From contig NC_064619.1 in NCBI RefSeq assembly GCF_023898315.1, positions 305,326,150 to 305,390,149 of the forward strand: 64,000 bases of DNA, written 5' to 3'. The notes beneath the pieces were generated by a model. It did not search any database. It saw only the letters and a list, made by a program, of their open reading frames with translations, and was not told where the DNA came from. Positions 11,692 through 22,778 of this stretch are shown in pieces (within the stretch, counting starts at the first letter, position 1; each line of letters starts with the position of its first letter). Source of the DNA: Schistocerca nitens (taxonomy: Eukaryota; Arthropoda; Insecta; Orthoptera; Acrididae). A program made the position numbers and the translations under genes.

Positions 11692-13147
11692 GTAGTGTAT
11701 GAATAGTTTTCCCCCACTGTGTAAAGTCAGCTGGTAAGAATTTTCACTTATTTTTTGCAGACAGCTAATTTAGTTAAGCCTTTCTAATCTACAGATTAGG
11801 AAGAAAACCCTATACTCTTAGTTCAACAAATAACATCTCTGGCTGTGACTTTTCTGGAGACTAGAAATCTACTCTGTAGGAATCAGCATGGGTTTCGAAA
11901 AAAACGGTCGTGTGAAACCCAGCTCGCGCTATTCGTCCACGGGACTCAGAGGGCCATAGACACGGGTTCACAGGTAGATGCCGTGTTTCTTGACTTCCGC
12001 AAGGCGTTCGATACAGTTCCCCACAGTCGTTTAATGAACAAACTAAGAGCATATGGACTATCAGACCAATTGTGTGATTGGATTGAGGAGTTCCTAGATA
12101 ACAGAACGCAGCATGTCATTCTCAATGGAGAGAAGTCTTCCGAAGTAAGAGTGATTTCAGGTATGCCGCTGGGGAGTGTCATAGGACCGTTGCTATTCAC
12201 AATATACATAAATGACCTGGTGGATGACATCGGAAGTTCACTGAGGCTTTTTGCAGATGATGCTGTGGTGTATCGAGAGGTTGCAACAATGGAAAATTGT
12301 ACTGAAATGCTGGAGGATCTGCAGCGAATTGACGCGTGGTGCAGTGAATGGCAATTGAATCTCAATGTAGACAAGTGTAATGTGCTGCGAATAGATAGAA
12401 AGATAGATCCCTTATCATTTAGCTACAAAATAGCAGGTCAGCAACTGGAAGCAGTTAATTCCATAAATTATCTGGGAGTACGCATTAGGAGTGATTTAAA
12501 ATGGAATGATCATATAAAGTTGATCGTCGGTAAAGTAGATGCCAGACTGAGATTCATTGGAAGAATCCTAAGGAAATGCAATCCGAAAACAAAGGAAGTA
12601 GGTTACAGTACGCTTGTTCGCCCACTGCTTGAATACTGCTCAGCAGTGTGGGATCCGTACCAGATAGGGTTGATAGAAGAGATAGAGAAGATCCAACGGA
12701 GAGCAGCGCGCTTCGTTACAGGACCATTTAGTAATCGCGAAAGCGTTACGGAGATGATAGATAAACTCCAGTGGAAGACTCTGCAGGAGAGACGCTCAGT
12801 AGCTCGGTACGGGCTTTTGTCAAAGTTTCGAGAACATGCCTTCACCGAAGAGTCGAGCAGTATATTGCTCCCTCCTACGTATATCTCGCGAAGAGACCAT
12901 GAGGATAAAATCAGAGAGATTAGAGCCCACACAGAAGCATACCGACAATCCTTCTTTCCACGAACAATACGAGACTGGAATAGAAGGGAGAACCGATAGA
13001 GGTACTCAGGGTACCCTCCGCCACACACCGTCAGGTGGCTTGCGGAGTATGGATGTAGATGTAGATGCAGATGTTTAGTTCTCATAAATAAAGTCATTCT
13101 ACATGAATAACGGTGTATGAATACTTTTTTTTTTGTCGGTGGTTGTA
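11692..13147 (+). repeat. Uncharacterised repeat, copy split by LINE
   Basis: The two halves (11692-11850 and 13074-13147) align in order with the continuous copy at 7112-7330. The break falls between GTGACT and TTTAGTTCT, where the uninterrupted copy reads GATCTTTAGTTCT. The intervening 1.2 kb is the LINE insertion described separately. Confidence 0.65.
11851..13073 (+). CDS. CR1/L2-like LINE reverse transcriptase, 5'-truncated, open frame
   Basis: The longest open frame here: 384 codons from 11845 to 12999, counted from a non-ATG codon because the element is 5' truncated. Motifs in order (residues of that frame): QHGFRKKRSCETQLAL at about 14-30, FLDFRKAFDTVPH at 48-60, SGMPLGSVIGPLLFTIYIND at 105-124, catalytic FADD at 136-139, LGVRIRSDLKWNDH near 211-225, LVRPLLEYCSAVWDPYQIG near 253-272, and IQRRAARFVTGPF near 282-294. 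It lacks the endonuclease and the RT fingers. The product would be a target-primed reverse transcriptase, but the copy cannot be autonomous. The 3' UTR ends in an ATGTAG-type repeat at 13050-13072. The absence of stops suggests a young insertion. Confidence 0.85.
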
Positions 13148-13164
13148 CATCTCAGAACCTCGTG

Positions 13165-13800
13165 TGGATAGGTGTCGGCTTCCGCCGGTCGCACCGAGAA
13201 GAAGTCTGCCAGGCGAGGCGCGACATACTTCCTGCAGCGGCGGAGTAAAAAGCGGCCGCCAACGTTAAACACAAAACGCAGACGCACGCAAGCGGTCCGC
13301 GGCAGTAATCGCGCCCGCTTTCTGCGCAGGCGCGCACGACACGTCGGCCGCGTTTGATGTCTCGCCGCGCCAAGAATTCGTCGCAGCAGGCGGAGAGCCG
13401 GCGATCCCGGCAGATGGCGCGTAATGGACGCCGGCAGTGAGGGCACGCGGGTAGCGACAGAAGCGCCGCGCTGGCTCATCATCTCTCGTAATGGCGGCGA
13501 CGCGGCCAGCATCTAAATAATAACCGGCCGCAGCGGCCCGCCGGAATTTCGTCTGTCGAGAGCTCTGTGCCCAGAGGTGGGAGGCAGAGGAGGAGGAGGA
13601 GGCGGCGTAGGCGAAGCGCGTGATGAACGAGGAGGCAAAGGAGACGAGACGGATGGGACTGCGCCAGCCGCCGGAGGAGGCTTCTCATAAGTCGGGGACC
13701 GTAATTACAGGACGCGGATAAACACGAGGCAGTAAAGAGAGGTGTAGAGAGGGAGAGGTGGACGTGGCGTCGGAGGAGGGCAGCAGAGAGGCGCAGCAAA
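13165..13800. promoter_or_regulatory. CpG-rich island 2
   Basis: Strongly CpG- and GC-rich, with abundant CGGCCGC, GCGCCG and GGAGGAGG words and ATGGC/GCCAT motifs (GTAATGGCGGCG near 13487). Long open frames on both strands are Arg/Ala-rich composition artefacts. No TE motif was seen. It is a candidate regulatory island. Confidence 0.45.
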
Positions 13801-13839
13801 AAGGAAACAACGTGGGCCTTCCACGCTTGTATTCCGGCA

Positions 13840-13901
13840 TTTAAAAAACCATCCAGGTGTATAAGTAATTTAGCCCGAAACTGAATTACCTGGTTTTTAA
13901 A
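13840..13901. other. Inverted repeat between two CpG islands
   Basis: TTTAAAAAACCATCCAGGT on the left pairs with ACCTGGTTTTTAAA on the right, and an inner GTAATTT/AATTAC pair closes toward a GC-containing loop. A mirrored pair of AT-rich motifs or a structured RNA could both explain it. Confidence 0.5.
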
Positions 13902-13984
13902 GAGTGCGGCGCGTCGCTTAATAATTTCGTTTAAACGTTTAATAAATTAAACACGTTTTTGGTTTTGTGCGCGCACTGCGAGGC

Positions 13985-14290
13985 GAGGCCTCCACATTAT
14001 GGCACGGTCAGCACGGCACGGCACGGCACGCCACGGCGGCGTTAATGGCCTCATCAGCGACGACGGCCGCTTAATCCGCGCCATTATTTATAGCGGGGCC
14101 TATAAAGACATCGGCCGCGCCGCGGGCCACACCACAGAAGGCACCGGCCGGCCGACTGTCTGCACCACTGACCACTCGCGGCCAGCAGCCTCTCCACCCG
14201 CCTGCGCGGCCAGTGGCGATCTGTGCCGGGGTGCAGAAATGGCGATACCCAACGTCGGCTTCGTCCTGCAGCGTAATGGCGATGTGTGCA
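13985..14290. promoter_or_regulatory. CpG-rich island 3
   Basis: A CpG-rich block with a (CACGG)n-like run at 14022-14036, GTTAATGGCC (14041), GCGCCATTATTTATAGC (14079-14095) and GTAATGGCGATG (14272-14283). GCCATTAT is a Pho/YY1-type motif. The plus-strand frame 13999-14295 has no recognisable domain. Confidence 0.45.
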
Positions 14291-14586
14291 AATAGACTGA
14301 CATTATTTCTTTTTCGTCTGTGGTACTGTTTTGGAATGCGAGTTGTGGCCACAGACTGATCAGCAGCGTTGCCAAAAGTCTAGGTTAGGCTGGTAGATGA
14401 TACATCGTGGCTATAATGAAAGTGACAGTGTTTCGAGTGGTGCAGTGTGGGCTGCATATATCGCAGGACGCTGAAACGTCGCAGTTGTGGTCATTAATCG
14501 GTGCGCTCGCAGAGTATGCTGAAAAAGAAATGGTTCCACTTTTTGCCACCAGCCGAAAATACGGCGTTGTAATCAGTCAGAATGTG

Positions 14587-15390
14587 TTCGTGGGACGAGG
14601 GCCTTCCGTCGGGTAGACCGCTCGCCGGATGCAAGTCTTTCGATTTAACGCCACTTCAGCGACTTGCGCGTCGATGGGGATGAAATGACGATGATTAGCA
14701 CAACACAACACCCAGTCCCTGAGCGGAGAAAATCTCTGATCGAGCCGGGAATCGAACCCGGCCACTTAGGATTGACAGTCTGTCGTGCTGACCACTCAGC
14801 TTGAAACGTCCCCTTTCAACAATTATGCATGACTGTGCTTAAACTGACACACAATATTTTTAGCGCAACGCAGTCTGACTTTCAATAATCCCTACAAAAG
14901 AATGGCCCTGATTAACATTAACCTATAACTTTCACAAATCACTTACCTCACAAAAATCTTCGTTACTCGAACTACTGCAATACAGCGAGCGCCACTTCTG
15001 CCAGCTAAATAAAAGATTCAATCTACGGAAGGCACTAACTACTGATAGGAATAGTTAGCAAATGAAAGATTTTAATAGAGAACAAACAATGTATTTACCT
15101 TAATAGTGTTTAAAAGTCATAATATATATAGCAGTTCATGAAATCCAGTCTTACAAATTTCAAAACTCCGCCATTTCTCTCCCCACATCCACCACTGCTG
15201 GCGGCTCACCTCCAACTGCGCAACGCTACGTGCTGTTAACATCCAGCTGCCCAACGCTACAATGGCAGACAACAATGCAAACTAGCCACAGACTGCACAC
15301 AGCACAGCCAGTGATTTTCATACAGAGCGCTACGTAACGTTGCCAACAAGAAAACATAAACAGCCTACTTACAAGCTACCGGGGGCGGAG
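14587..15390 (-). repeat. tRNA-headed SINE (type E) split by LTR, with TSD
   Basis: Minus-strand SINE: the head starts at 15390 (CCGCCCCCGGTAGCT), continues after the insertion as GAGTGGTCAGCACGACAGAC, B box GGTTCGATTCC near 14750, then a GAGATTTTCTC...GGGTGTTGTGT module like the type B SINE, ending at 14587. A 12-bp TSD AGTCAGAATGTG lies at 14575-14586 and 15391-15402. The A-box region is interrupted by the element at 14802-15373. Confidence 0.88.
14802..15373. mobile_element. Probable solo LTR (572 bp) inside a SINE
   Basis: Begins TGAAACGTCC and ends CTACTTACA, so it has TG...CA termini, and is flanked by a 4-bp duplication AGCT at 14798-14801 and 15374-15377. Removing it restores a continuous SINE head. 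There is no coding capacity. An AATAAA lies near 15007. TG...CA ends, size and 4-bp TSD fit a solo LTR, perhaps Gypsy-type; a small terminal-repeat retrotransposon derivative is possible. No internal region or second LTR is in the window. Confidence 0.7.
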
Positions 15391-15631
15391 AGTCAGAATG
15401 TGGTGTGAGTGCAGGAAAAGGGGAGAAACAAGCAGATACGTCATTAATGTGGTTATCACACGTTTGTTAGGCTATTCTTTAGATAAGGAACAGTCCGGAT
15501 ACATCTCTGATAATAAGATCTTTCAGAAATCCCCACAATCTATCACATGGATTTAGATCTGGAGATCTGGACGGCTACACATCCTGAAACTGCCTAGAGA
15601 TAATGCGGTCATTAACGAAGTTTTCTCGAAG

Positions 15632-16123
15632 TTGTTGTTTTTGTGGTCTTCAGCCCTGAGACTGGTTTGATGCAGCTCTCCATGCTACTCTATCCTGTGC
15701 AAGCTTCTTCATCTCCCAGTACCTGCTGCAGCCTACATCCTTCTGAATCTGTTTAGCGTATTCATATCTTGCTCTCCCTCTACGATTTTTACCCTCCACG
15801 CTGCCCTCCAGTACTAAATTGGTGATCCCTCGATGTCTCAGAACATGTCCTACCAACCTATCCCTTCTTCTAGTCAAGTTGTGCCACAGACTCCTCAATT
15901 TTATTTAATACCTCCTCATTAGTTATGTGATCTACCCATCTAATCTTCAGCATTCTTCTGTAGCAGAAAATTTCGAAAGCTTCTATTCTCTTCTTGTCTA
16001 AACTATTTATCGTCGATGTTTCACTTTCATACATGGCTACCCTCCATACAAATACTTTCAGAAGCGATTTCCGAACACTTAAATCTATACTCGATGTTAA
16101 CAAATTTCTCTTCTTCAGAAGAA
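15632..16123 (-). pseudogene. RTE-like LINE 3' end
   Basis: Minus-strand frames encode ARKSLLKKRNLL-like and SSIDLSVRKSLLKVFVWRV, FCYRRMLKIRWVDHITNEEV, RDRLVGHVLRHRGITN and WEMKKLAQDRVAWRAASNQS. It ends in CTGAAGACCACAAAAACAAC, the (CAA)n-like tail of this family. It is truncated at the 5' side near 16123 with one frameshift. Same family as 18296-20450 and 39296-39812. Confidence 0.8.
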
Positions 16124-16144
16124 GTAAGGCAAGCTAATTGTGGT

Positions 16145-16690
16145 GTCGTTTCATCTTCCTTGAAAACAATAGTATGGACGCAGTTGCGTTGTTGCAAATT
16201 TGGAACCTTGTTTTGCACAAGGAGCCGCTTATAACGTGCAGATGTTAACTGCACATCTAACGGGCCTTCTATGTGTTATCCCCTTGTAGAAAAACGGACC
16301 GAGAATGAAGGAGCTTGTGAAGCCACACCACACTGCCAGATAAGATGAGTACAGTGATTGTTCCTGCACAACAATGGCGGTGTAGAAAGCAATATATGAT
16401 AGTTTTATGCATTCACAGTACCATACAGAGTAAAATACGCGTCGTACGTCCAAAGAATATTCGCTGGCTACATGTCACCCATTTCCAAGCACTCCAAAAA
16501 ACAAAGGACAAAGACTTAGCGTTGTATCCTAACTTGGGGCACAGTCTTAATCTTATATGAATACCAGATTAAAATGCGGAGCAAAATCTTTTGAACTGTT
16601 GACCAGAGGAGAGACAATTGTCGTTACACATCGTAAGTACTGGTTGCAGAATTTAAGACATACACTGAGCTGTCGGCTATAGGTACAGAA
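16145..16690. other. Unassigned sequence
   Basis: Short open frames only; no TE border or domain recognised. Confidence 0.3.
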
Positions 16691-16697
16691 ACTTCAC

Positions 16698-16943
16698 TTA
16701 CAACTCCACGGGAGTGGGCCACATGCCTTTTCCTGTTTCACCACCTAACTCACCTGCATCTTCAAATTTTTTGATCATATTCCTTAGTCGATTCACTGAC
16801 ATGAAGCGTTTTCGCAGCTGTTTCTGTCGGCGATATTCCCGCAGTGCAGCGCTACTACTGCTGTCTTTCTGACAAAAGAACTGTACTAGTAGTGTACAAC
16901 ATTTGTTATCAATGGCCATTACGTTTCGTACGGAAAACTTCAA
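16698..16943 (-). pseudogene. DUF4817-type HTH of a Tc1/mariner transposase, fragment
   Basis: The frame reads CCTLLVQFFCQKDSSSSAAL, REYRRQKQLRKRFMSV and NRLRNMIKKFEDAGELGGET. This is the N-terminal helix-turn-helix common in arthropod mariner-type transposases (phenylalanine/tyrosine-rich helix, REYRR, KKFE-TG). No catalytic domain follows. Isolated relic. Confidence 0.65.
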
Positions 16944-16949
16944 TGTTTT

Positions 16950-17905
16950 TAACCCTTTACACCAACAGTCACATCACGAAATAAGTCAATCTGCATTGCC
17001 AATCGACAAACAGTATACTCACGTCAAAACAGGAAACATTTCACAATCTGACTGCTTACAGCGCCATATTTTCACCTGGTGGCATAAAGGGGAACCATCA
17101 TTTTTTCGGTGCACTCTGCGAGCACACCGATTAATGAGCATACCTACAATATTTCAGCGTCTTGCTGTGTACGAGAATACAGCCAGCATTGCAGGATTCA
17201 GAACACAGCCTATTTAATTGCAACCACCTGGTAGGTTGGTTGCGAGGTGGAGAAGCCAATGAATGTGTATACGAAATCTTAGGTTTGGTCATATGCCGAG
17301 CTGTAACTTAGCTAGAGATCTACGATAGTGACGGTTAGGTTGTGAGTTGGAGAAACGGTATTGAACGCTTCAGTTAGTCGACGTCCCTAGCAGATGGAGG
17401 ACTGTGAAAGTTCACGTTTCAGAATTTACATTGCAGACCATCCAAAACTATTCGAAAACTCGTATTGTAGAAAACACACTACTTGCGACATCACAAAATC
17501 GTCAACTTAACTATTCGGCGGTGAGAGATCCATTAATGCGTTAAGACTTGATTTTGGATTATTTTCAGTGCAACACCATGTCATTATGTTTGGCGTTGAC
17601 TCAGTCTATTCTCTCAGTGTTAAAAACAGCTCGTATGTCTACACAGACGGACAAGAATTCTAATGCTCCCCCATCTACAATTCCTCAAGTTGCCCTTCGG
17701 GTAGAAGAGGGAGTACACGCGATTTTACATAGAACAGGTGCGTCTGGCAACTCCGTCATCGATCAGGTAGCTCGTAGCTGCTATCAGAGACGACCACAGT
17801 AGTGCTGAATCTAGCGCTGAGAAACTAATGTGCTAGTAAGTGCTGCTAGAATGTACGACTGTGACAGTGATGATGGAGAAAAATGTAAGAGATGTATTTG
17901 GTGAA
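16950..17905. other. Unassigned sequence
   Basis: No gene or repeat border recognised. The frame 17548-17802 lacks known motifs. Confidence 0.3.
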
Positions 17906-17907
17906 AG

Positions 17908-18114
17908 GGACCATACACTCCGCTTCATAAAAACTTTACCTTCAGATATTACATGAAAGCGAAATCCACTGGAGAAAAGGGTTGGAAATGGTCTAAAGGG
18001 AACAACTGTAACGCCAAAATGTTTCCAGCAGAAAATGATCATGTTTTATCTAGGCTCGAGGAAAATCACACTTCAAAATCCAACGAGATAGGGAATAAAT
18101 CTGTAAAAAACTAG
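17908..18114 (+). pseudogene. FLYWCH-like zinc-finger fragment
   Basis: A 68-codon stretch ending at TAG 18112-18114 reads NFTFRYYMKAKSTGEKGWKW, SKGNNCNAKMFPAENDHVLS and RLEENHTSKS. The order aromatic-rich strand, Lys-rich turn, W-x-(C), C-x-A, H-T resembles FLYWCH fingers found in MULE-type transposases and chromatin proteins. The first zinc Cys appears replaced (KWSK). A stop precedes it directly. Tentative. Confidence 0.35.
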
Positions 18115-18295
18115 AATAAAAAAGAAAATTTAAGATTGTGTCGACGAGCTTCCAACAAAAGTGATTACTAAGAAGTGGAGGAGCAGAATGACACGGCCGT
18201 TGTGTTTATTCATCTAGACATTCCATAAATAACGAAGAATAACGAGCAACATTCACAGAACGAGAGTTAGGTACCATTAGAAATCGCCGTATCAG

Positions 18296-20450
18296 TTGTT
18301 GTTGTTGTTGTTGTCTTCAGTCCTGAGACTGGTTTGTTGCAGCTCTCCATGCTACTCTATCCTGTGCAAGCTTCTTCATCCCCCAGTACTTACTACAACC
18401 TACATCCTTCTGAATCTGCTTAGTGTATTCATCTCTTGGTCTCCATCTACGATTTTTACCGTCCACGCTGCCCTCCAATGCTAAACATTTGATCCCCTCA
18501 TGCCTCAGAACATGTCCTACCAACCGGTCCCTTCTTCTTGCCAAGTTGTGCCACAAACTCCTCTTCTCCCTAATTCTATTCAATACCTCCTCATTAGTTA
18601 TGTCATCTTCCCATCTAATCTTCAGCATTCTTCTGTAGCACCACATTTAGAATGCTTCTATTCTCTTCTTGTCCAAACTATTTATTGTCCATGTTTCACT
18701 TCCATACATGGCTACAATCCATACAAATACTTTCAGAAACGACTTCCTTACACTTAAATCTATACACGATGTTAACAAATTTCTCTTCTTCAGATACGCT
18801 TTCCTTGCCATTGCCGGTCTACATTTTATATCCTCTCTACTTCGACCATCATCAGTTATTTTACTCCCCAAATAGCAAAACTCCTTTCCTACTTTAAGTG
18901 TCTCATTTACTAATCTAATTCCCTCAGCATCACCTGACTTAATTCGACTACATTCCATTATCCTCGTTTTGCTTTTGTTGATGTTCATCTTATATCCTCC
19001 TTTCAAGACACTGTCCATTCCGTTCAACTGCTCTTCCAAGTCCTTTGCTGTCCCTGACAGAATTACAATGTCATCGGCGAACATCAACATTTTTATTTCT
19101 TTTCCATGGATTTTAATACGTACTCCGAATTTTTCTTTTGTTTCCTTTACTGCTTGCTCAATATACAGATTGAATAACATCGGGGACAGGCTGTAGGCCT
19201 GTCTCACTCCCTTCCCAACCACTGCTTCCCTTTCATGCCCCTCGACTCTTATAACTGCCATCTGGTTTCTGTACAAATTGTAAATAGCCTTTCGCTCCCT
19301 GTATTTTACCCCTGCCATCTTTAGAATTTGAAAGAGAGTATTCCAGTCAACATTGTCAAAAGCTTTCTCTAAGTCTACAAATGCTAGAAACGTAGGTTTG
19401 CCTTTCTTTAATCTATTTTCTAACATAAGTCATAAGGTCAGTATTGCCTCACGTGTTGCAACATTTCTACGGAATCCAAACTGATCTTCCCCGAGGTCGG
19501 CTTCTACCAGTTTTTCCATTCGTCTGTAAAGAATTCGCGTTAGTATTTTGCAGCAGTGACTTATTAAACTGATAGTTCGGTAATTTTCACATCTGTCAAC
19601 ACCTGCTTTCTTTGGGATTGGAATTATTATATTATTCTTGAAGTCTGAGGGTATTTCGCCTGTCTCATACATCTTGCTCACCAGATGGTAGAGTTTTGTC
19701 AGGACAGGCTCTCCCAAGGCCGTCAGTAGTTCCAATAGAATGTTGTCTACTCCCGGGGCCTTGTGCGACTCAGGTCTTTCACTGCTCTGTCAAACTCTTC
19801 ACGCAGTGTCGTGTCTCCCATTTCATCTTCATCTACATCCTCTTCAATTTCCATAATATTGTCCTCAAGTACATCGCCCTTGTATAGACCCTCTATATAC
19901 TCCTTCCACCTTTCTGCTTTCCTTTCTTTGCTTAGAATTGGGTTTCCATCTGAGCTCTTGATATTCATACAAGTGGTTCTCTTTTCTCCAAGGGTCTCTT
20001 TAATTTTCCTGTAGGCAGTATCTATCTTACTCCTAGTGAGATAAGCCTCTACATCCTTACATTTGTCCTCTAGCTATCCCTGCTTAGCCATTTTGCACTT
20101 CCTGTCAATCTCATTTTTGAGACGTTTGTATTCCTTTTTGCCTGGTTCATTTACTGCGTTTTTATATTTTCTCCTTTCATCAGTTAAATTCAATATTTCT
20201 TCTGTTACCCAAGGATTTCTACTAGCCCTTGTCTTTTTACCTACTTGATCCTCTGCCGCCTTCACTACTTGATCCCTCAGAGCTACCCATTCTTCTTCTA
20301 CTATATTTCTTTCCCCCATTCCTGTCAATTGTTCCCTTATGCTCTCCCTGAAACTCTGTACAGCCTCTGGTTTAGTCAGTTTATCCAAGTCCCATCTCCT
20401 TAAATTCCCACCTTTTTGCAGTTTCTTCAGTTTTAATCTACAGTTCATAA
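18296..20450 (-). pseudogene. RTE-like LINE, most of the RT, nearly open
   Basis: The best RTE-like copy. Minus-strand frame 19735 to 18317 is one reading frame with two in-frame stops (19430-19432 and 18647-18649). It contains NYRTISLISHCCKILTRILY, EDQFGFRRN, FLAFVDLEKAFDNVDW, GVRQAYSLSPMLFNLYIEQA, FADDIVILSG (catalytic DD), YLGSKITDDGRS, YRRMLKIRWEDDITNEEVLN and LVGHVLRHEGIK. Upstream pieces (19747-19968, 20074-20448) are in another frame, so one frameshift lies near 19740 and another stop at 20074-20076. The N-terminal endonuclease is missing. The 3' end is a (CAA)n tail (GTTGTT on plus, 18296-18313). Possible imperfect TSD CCGTAT(C/T)AG at 18287-18295 and 20451-20459. RTE is my best clade call. 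Confidence 0.85.
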
Positions 20451-20459
20451 CCGTATTAG

Positions 20460-21320
20460 CACGTTAGGTAAACTTGACCATCAACGATGCTAGCATAAAT
20501 ATGATAAAAATGTTCTGCTAAGTTCTCTCAAGGCGGTTTTGATAACTCTTTCAACCGAATCAAACCTATAACATTCTTGTGACACTGGTATACTTCCGAC
20601 AGATGGTGCCTTTGTTTGCGCCCCTATTGTTTTCTTGCAGTTACTTAAATTCGTATATATGATGATGAAATATATATCACTTCTGTGGTATAAATTCATG
20701 TATTCTGGAGTCGACGTGGAAATTATCCACCCACGAATAAAATAATTTAACTATGCGCAATCTAAAACAGTTGTTTTAGGGTAGAAAGAAATGACAAGAA
20801 GAAAATGAATGTAGGATCTAAGCTGATGTTTAAAAGTTAGATTATATTATTTCGTAGTTGGGTAACATATTATTAGATTATATGTTAGATTTTCTAACAC
20901 GTATTCAGATCTTATCTTTTTTCTTGTTGGCGGAAGGATCAAGTGTTAACACTTTGACCGTTGACAAGGGAACCGAATCAGAAAAAGAGAAGTGGCTTTA
21001 TTACTGCATCCATCCAACTGACCTGAAAAATAAAGAAATGTAAGATACGTTTTGCGTCCTAATGAGCATCAGGCCGGAAGATCCATTGCTTGCACTGTTC
21101 ACTTACTACCTCACAGAAAATATGATAGTTGTCTGTTTTCTGGAAATCGTCTTAAATGGTTAATTATGTCATTTTATGTTCATAGCATGTTGTTTTCCCT
21201 CATGAATTTCAATGCTAAGAAAAAAGAGAAATGCAATTACAATAATTTGAAAGCCCTGCAAAATGCGCTATTTAAGTCATGCTATGCCTTTGACTTAATT
21301 GGATAGCACGCTGCTCGTAC
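20460..21320. other. Unassigned AT-rich sequence
   Basis: Short open frames without motifs. It may be non-coding parts of the THAP-containing element that follows. Confidence 0.3.
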
Positions 21321-21325
21321 CGTCA

Positions 21326-21573
21326 TAAAGTTTATTCACAGTGGTATCTCGTTTTGGAATTTGTCTCGGAAAACAGATTACAAATGGTACGTAGTACCAC
21401 ACTGTACAAATACATGTACAAAAACCCCTGAGAAATTGCTTTTGACTGTTCCGGGGAACAAGATAAGTAAAACGTGGTTGCAACTCGCTTATAGAGATCC
21501 AAATCGGATAGTGGTCACAACGTGTTTCTATTTCTGTGAGGATAATTTTGATGTAAATAAACACTTCACATGA
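21326..21573 (+). pseudogene. THAP-domain relic, copy 1
   Basis: From about 21373 the frame reads YKWYVVPHCTNTCTKTPEKL, LLTVPGNKISKTWLQLAYRD and FYFCEDNFD. This matches the insect THAP zinc-finger pattern K-Y-C-VVP-C ... W ... C-E-D-H-F. Two zinc ligands seem lost (first Cys is Tyr, final His is Asn). THAP domains occur in P-element-type transposases and chromatin factors. The next 280 bp do not extend it convincingly. Confidence 0.6.
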
Positions 21574-22370
21574 ACACCTTGCCTCTTGCAGCGAAATATG
21601 TAGCGTGCTGGACTTTTACTTACTTTCTTTCTTTTTTTCGCTTGTCTTCTCGCTTGATACTACTGTCTTCTTAAGTTTACTTTGCTCAGAAAATAGTTCT
21701 CTAAGGATACAGATACAGAATTTAGATTCTGTATCATATTACATGTTAATATCAGAAAGAGAGAGACAGAAAAGTGTAAAGCTGTTGAAGGCATTTACTG
21801 TGACGCTCTGGAGTTCTCCATGGGTTTTATTACGCTGTTTGAAGACATAAACATTGAGAAAAGAGGTGATTAGAAACCATTAGTAGTTCTGATAACAACG
21901 GCAGCAATCAACAATCAGAATTATCTTCTGAATGAAAATGTTGCCACTGTCTTTTATTGTGCAGGATTATACAAGTTGCCATGAAAAATCTTTTCAGCGT
22001 ACTCCGAGCAAATAATCCAGTTCCAGATTCTCTCAGTTTTGAGAAAATTCTGTGACTCATTGCTATGTCACAGTACTTCCGTCCTCCAAACATTGCAGTT
22101 AGCAAGTTTCTTATTTCCGGAACTTGAACATCTGGGTTGCTTTGAAAAGAGACCATCAACGTATCACAGTTGGACGGTTCCCACTATCAGCTTCCACAGA
22201 GTTCCTTTCTGTCGTTACATAAATGTTGTAAACGCATTTTCCATCACTAAATAACTAAATCGTTGCAGAAAATGTACGAAAAAACACTAGTAACTTCGGC
22301 TAATACTACTACTGTATAACAAACGTATAATTTCGTCTTACTCCTAGCCTGTGACATGACCAGAGCTTTA
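21574..22370. other. Unassigned, possible Harbinger C-terminal trace
   Basis: Minus-strand frame 21908-22159 ends in LKRFFMATCIILHNKRQW, faintly like the AT-C-LHN block near the end of PIF/Harbinger transposases. The support is too thin for a gene call. Confidence 0.25.
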
Positions 22371-22390
22371 GCCATAGACAGAGCGTTTTC

Positions 22391-22597
22391 CTCGCATTCG
22401 GGAGGACGACGGTTCAATCCCGCGTCCGGTCATCCTGATTTATGTTTTCCGTGATTTCCCTAAATCACTCCAGGCAAATGCCGGGATGGTTCCTTTGAAA
22501 GGGCACGGCCGACTTCCTTCCACGTACTTCCCCAATCCGATGAGACCGATGATCGCGCTGTTTGGTCTTCTCCCCCAAAACAACCCCAACCAACCCA
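22391..22597 (+). repeat. tRNA-headed SINE (type D), 5'-truncated, with TSD
   Basis: Begins inside the tRNA head (CTCGCATTCGGGAGGACGAC), has B-box-like GGTTCAATCC, then CCGTGATTTCCCTAAATC, CCGGGATGGTTCC and GAAAGGGCACGGCCGACTTC. An 11-bp TSD AGAGCGTTTTC flanks it at 22380-22390 and 22598-22608. The tail differs from the A/B/C SINEs. Confidence 0.88.
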
Positions 22598-22778
22598 AGA
22601 GCGTTTTCGATCACGTGAGCAAATCGTGAAATTTAATAACTTTATGTTTTAATTACATAAAAATAACAGATATTTCATAGGAATGATGAGAGAAAATGCT
22701 ATTTTAATGTTATAATCATTCGCAATAACGACAATCTGGACCATTTTTTTAACAAAGGAAAATAGCCCTTTGCATTGC

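Noticed and set aside
13099..13799. Long minus-strand open frames (137 and 106 codons) in a CpG island
   Set aside because: Arg/Ala/Leu-rich composition, overlapping open frames on both strands, no domain. Stop codons are rare simply because the DNA is GC-rich.
21908..22159. Possible Harbinger transposase C terminus on the minus strand
   Set aside because: Only the FMATCIILHN block is suggestive, and no catalytic motifs are nearby.
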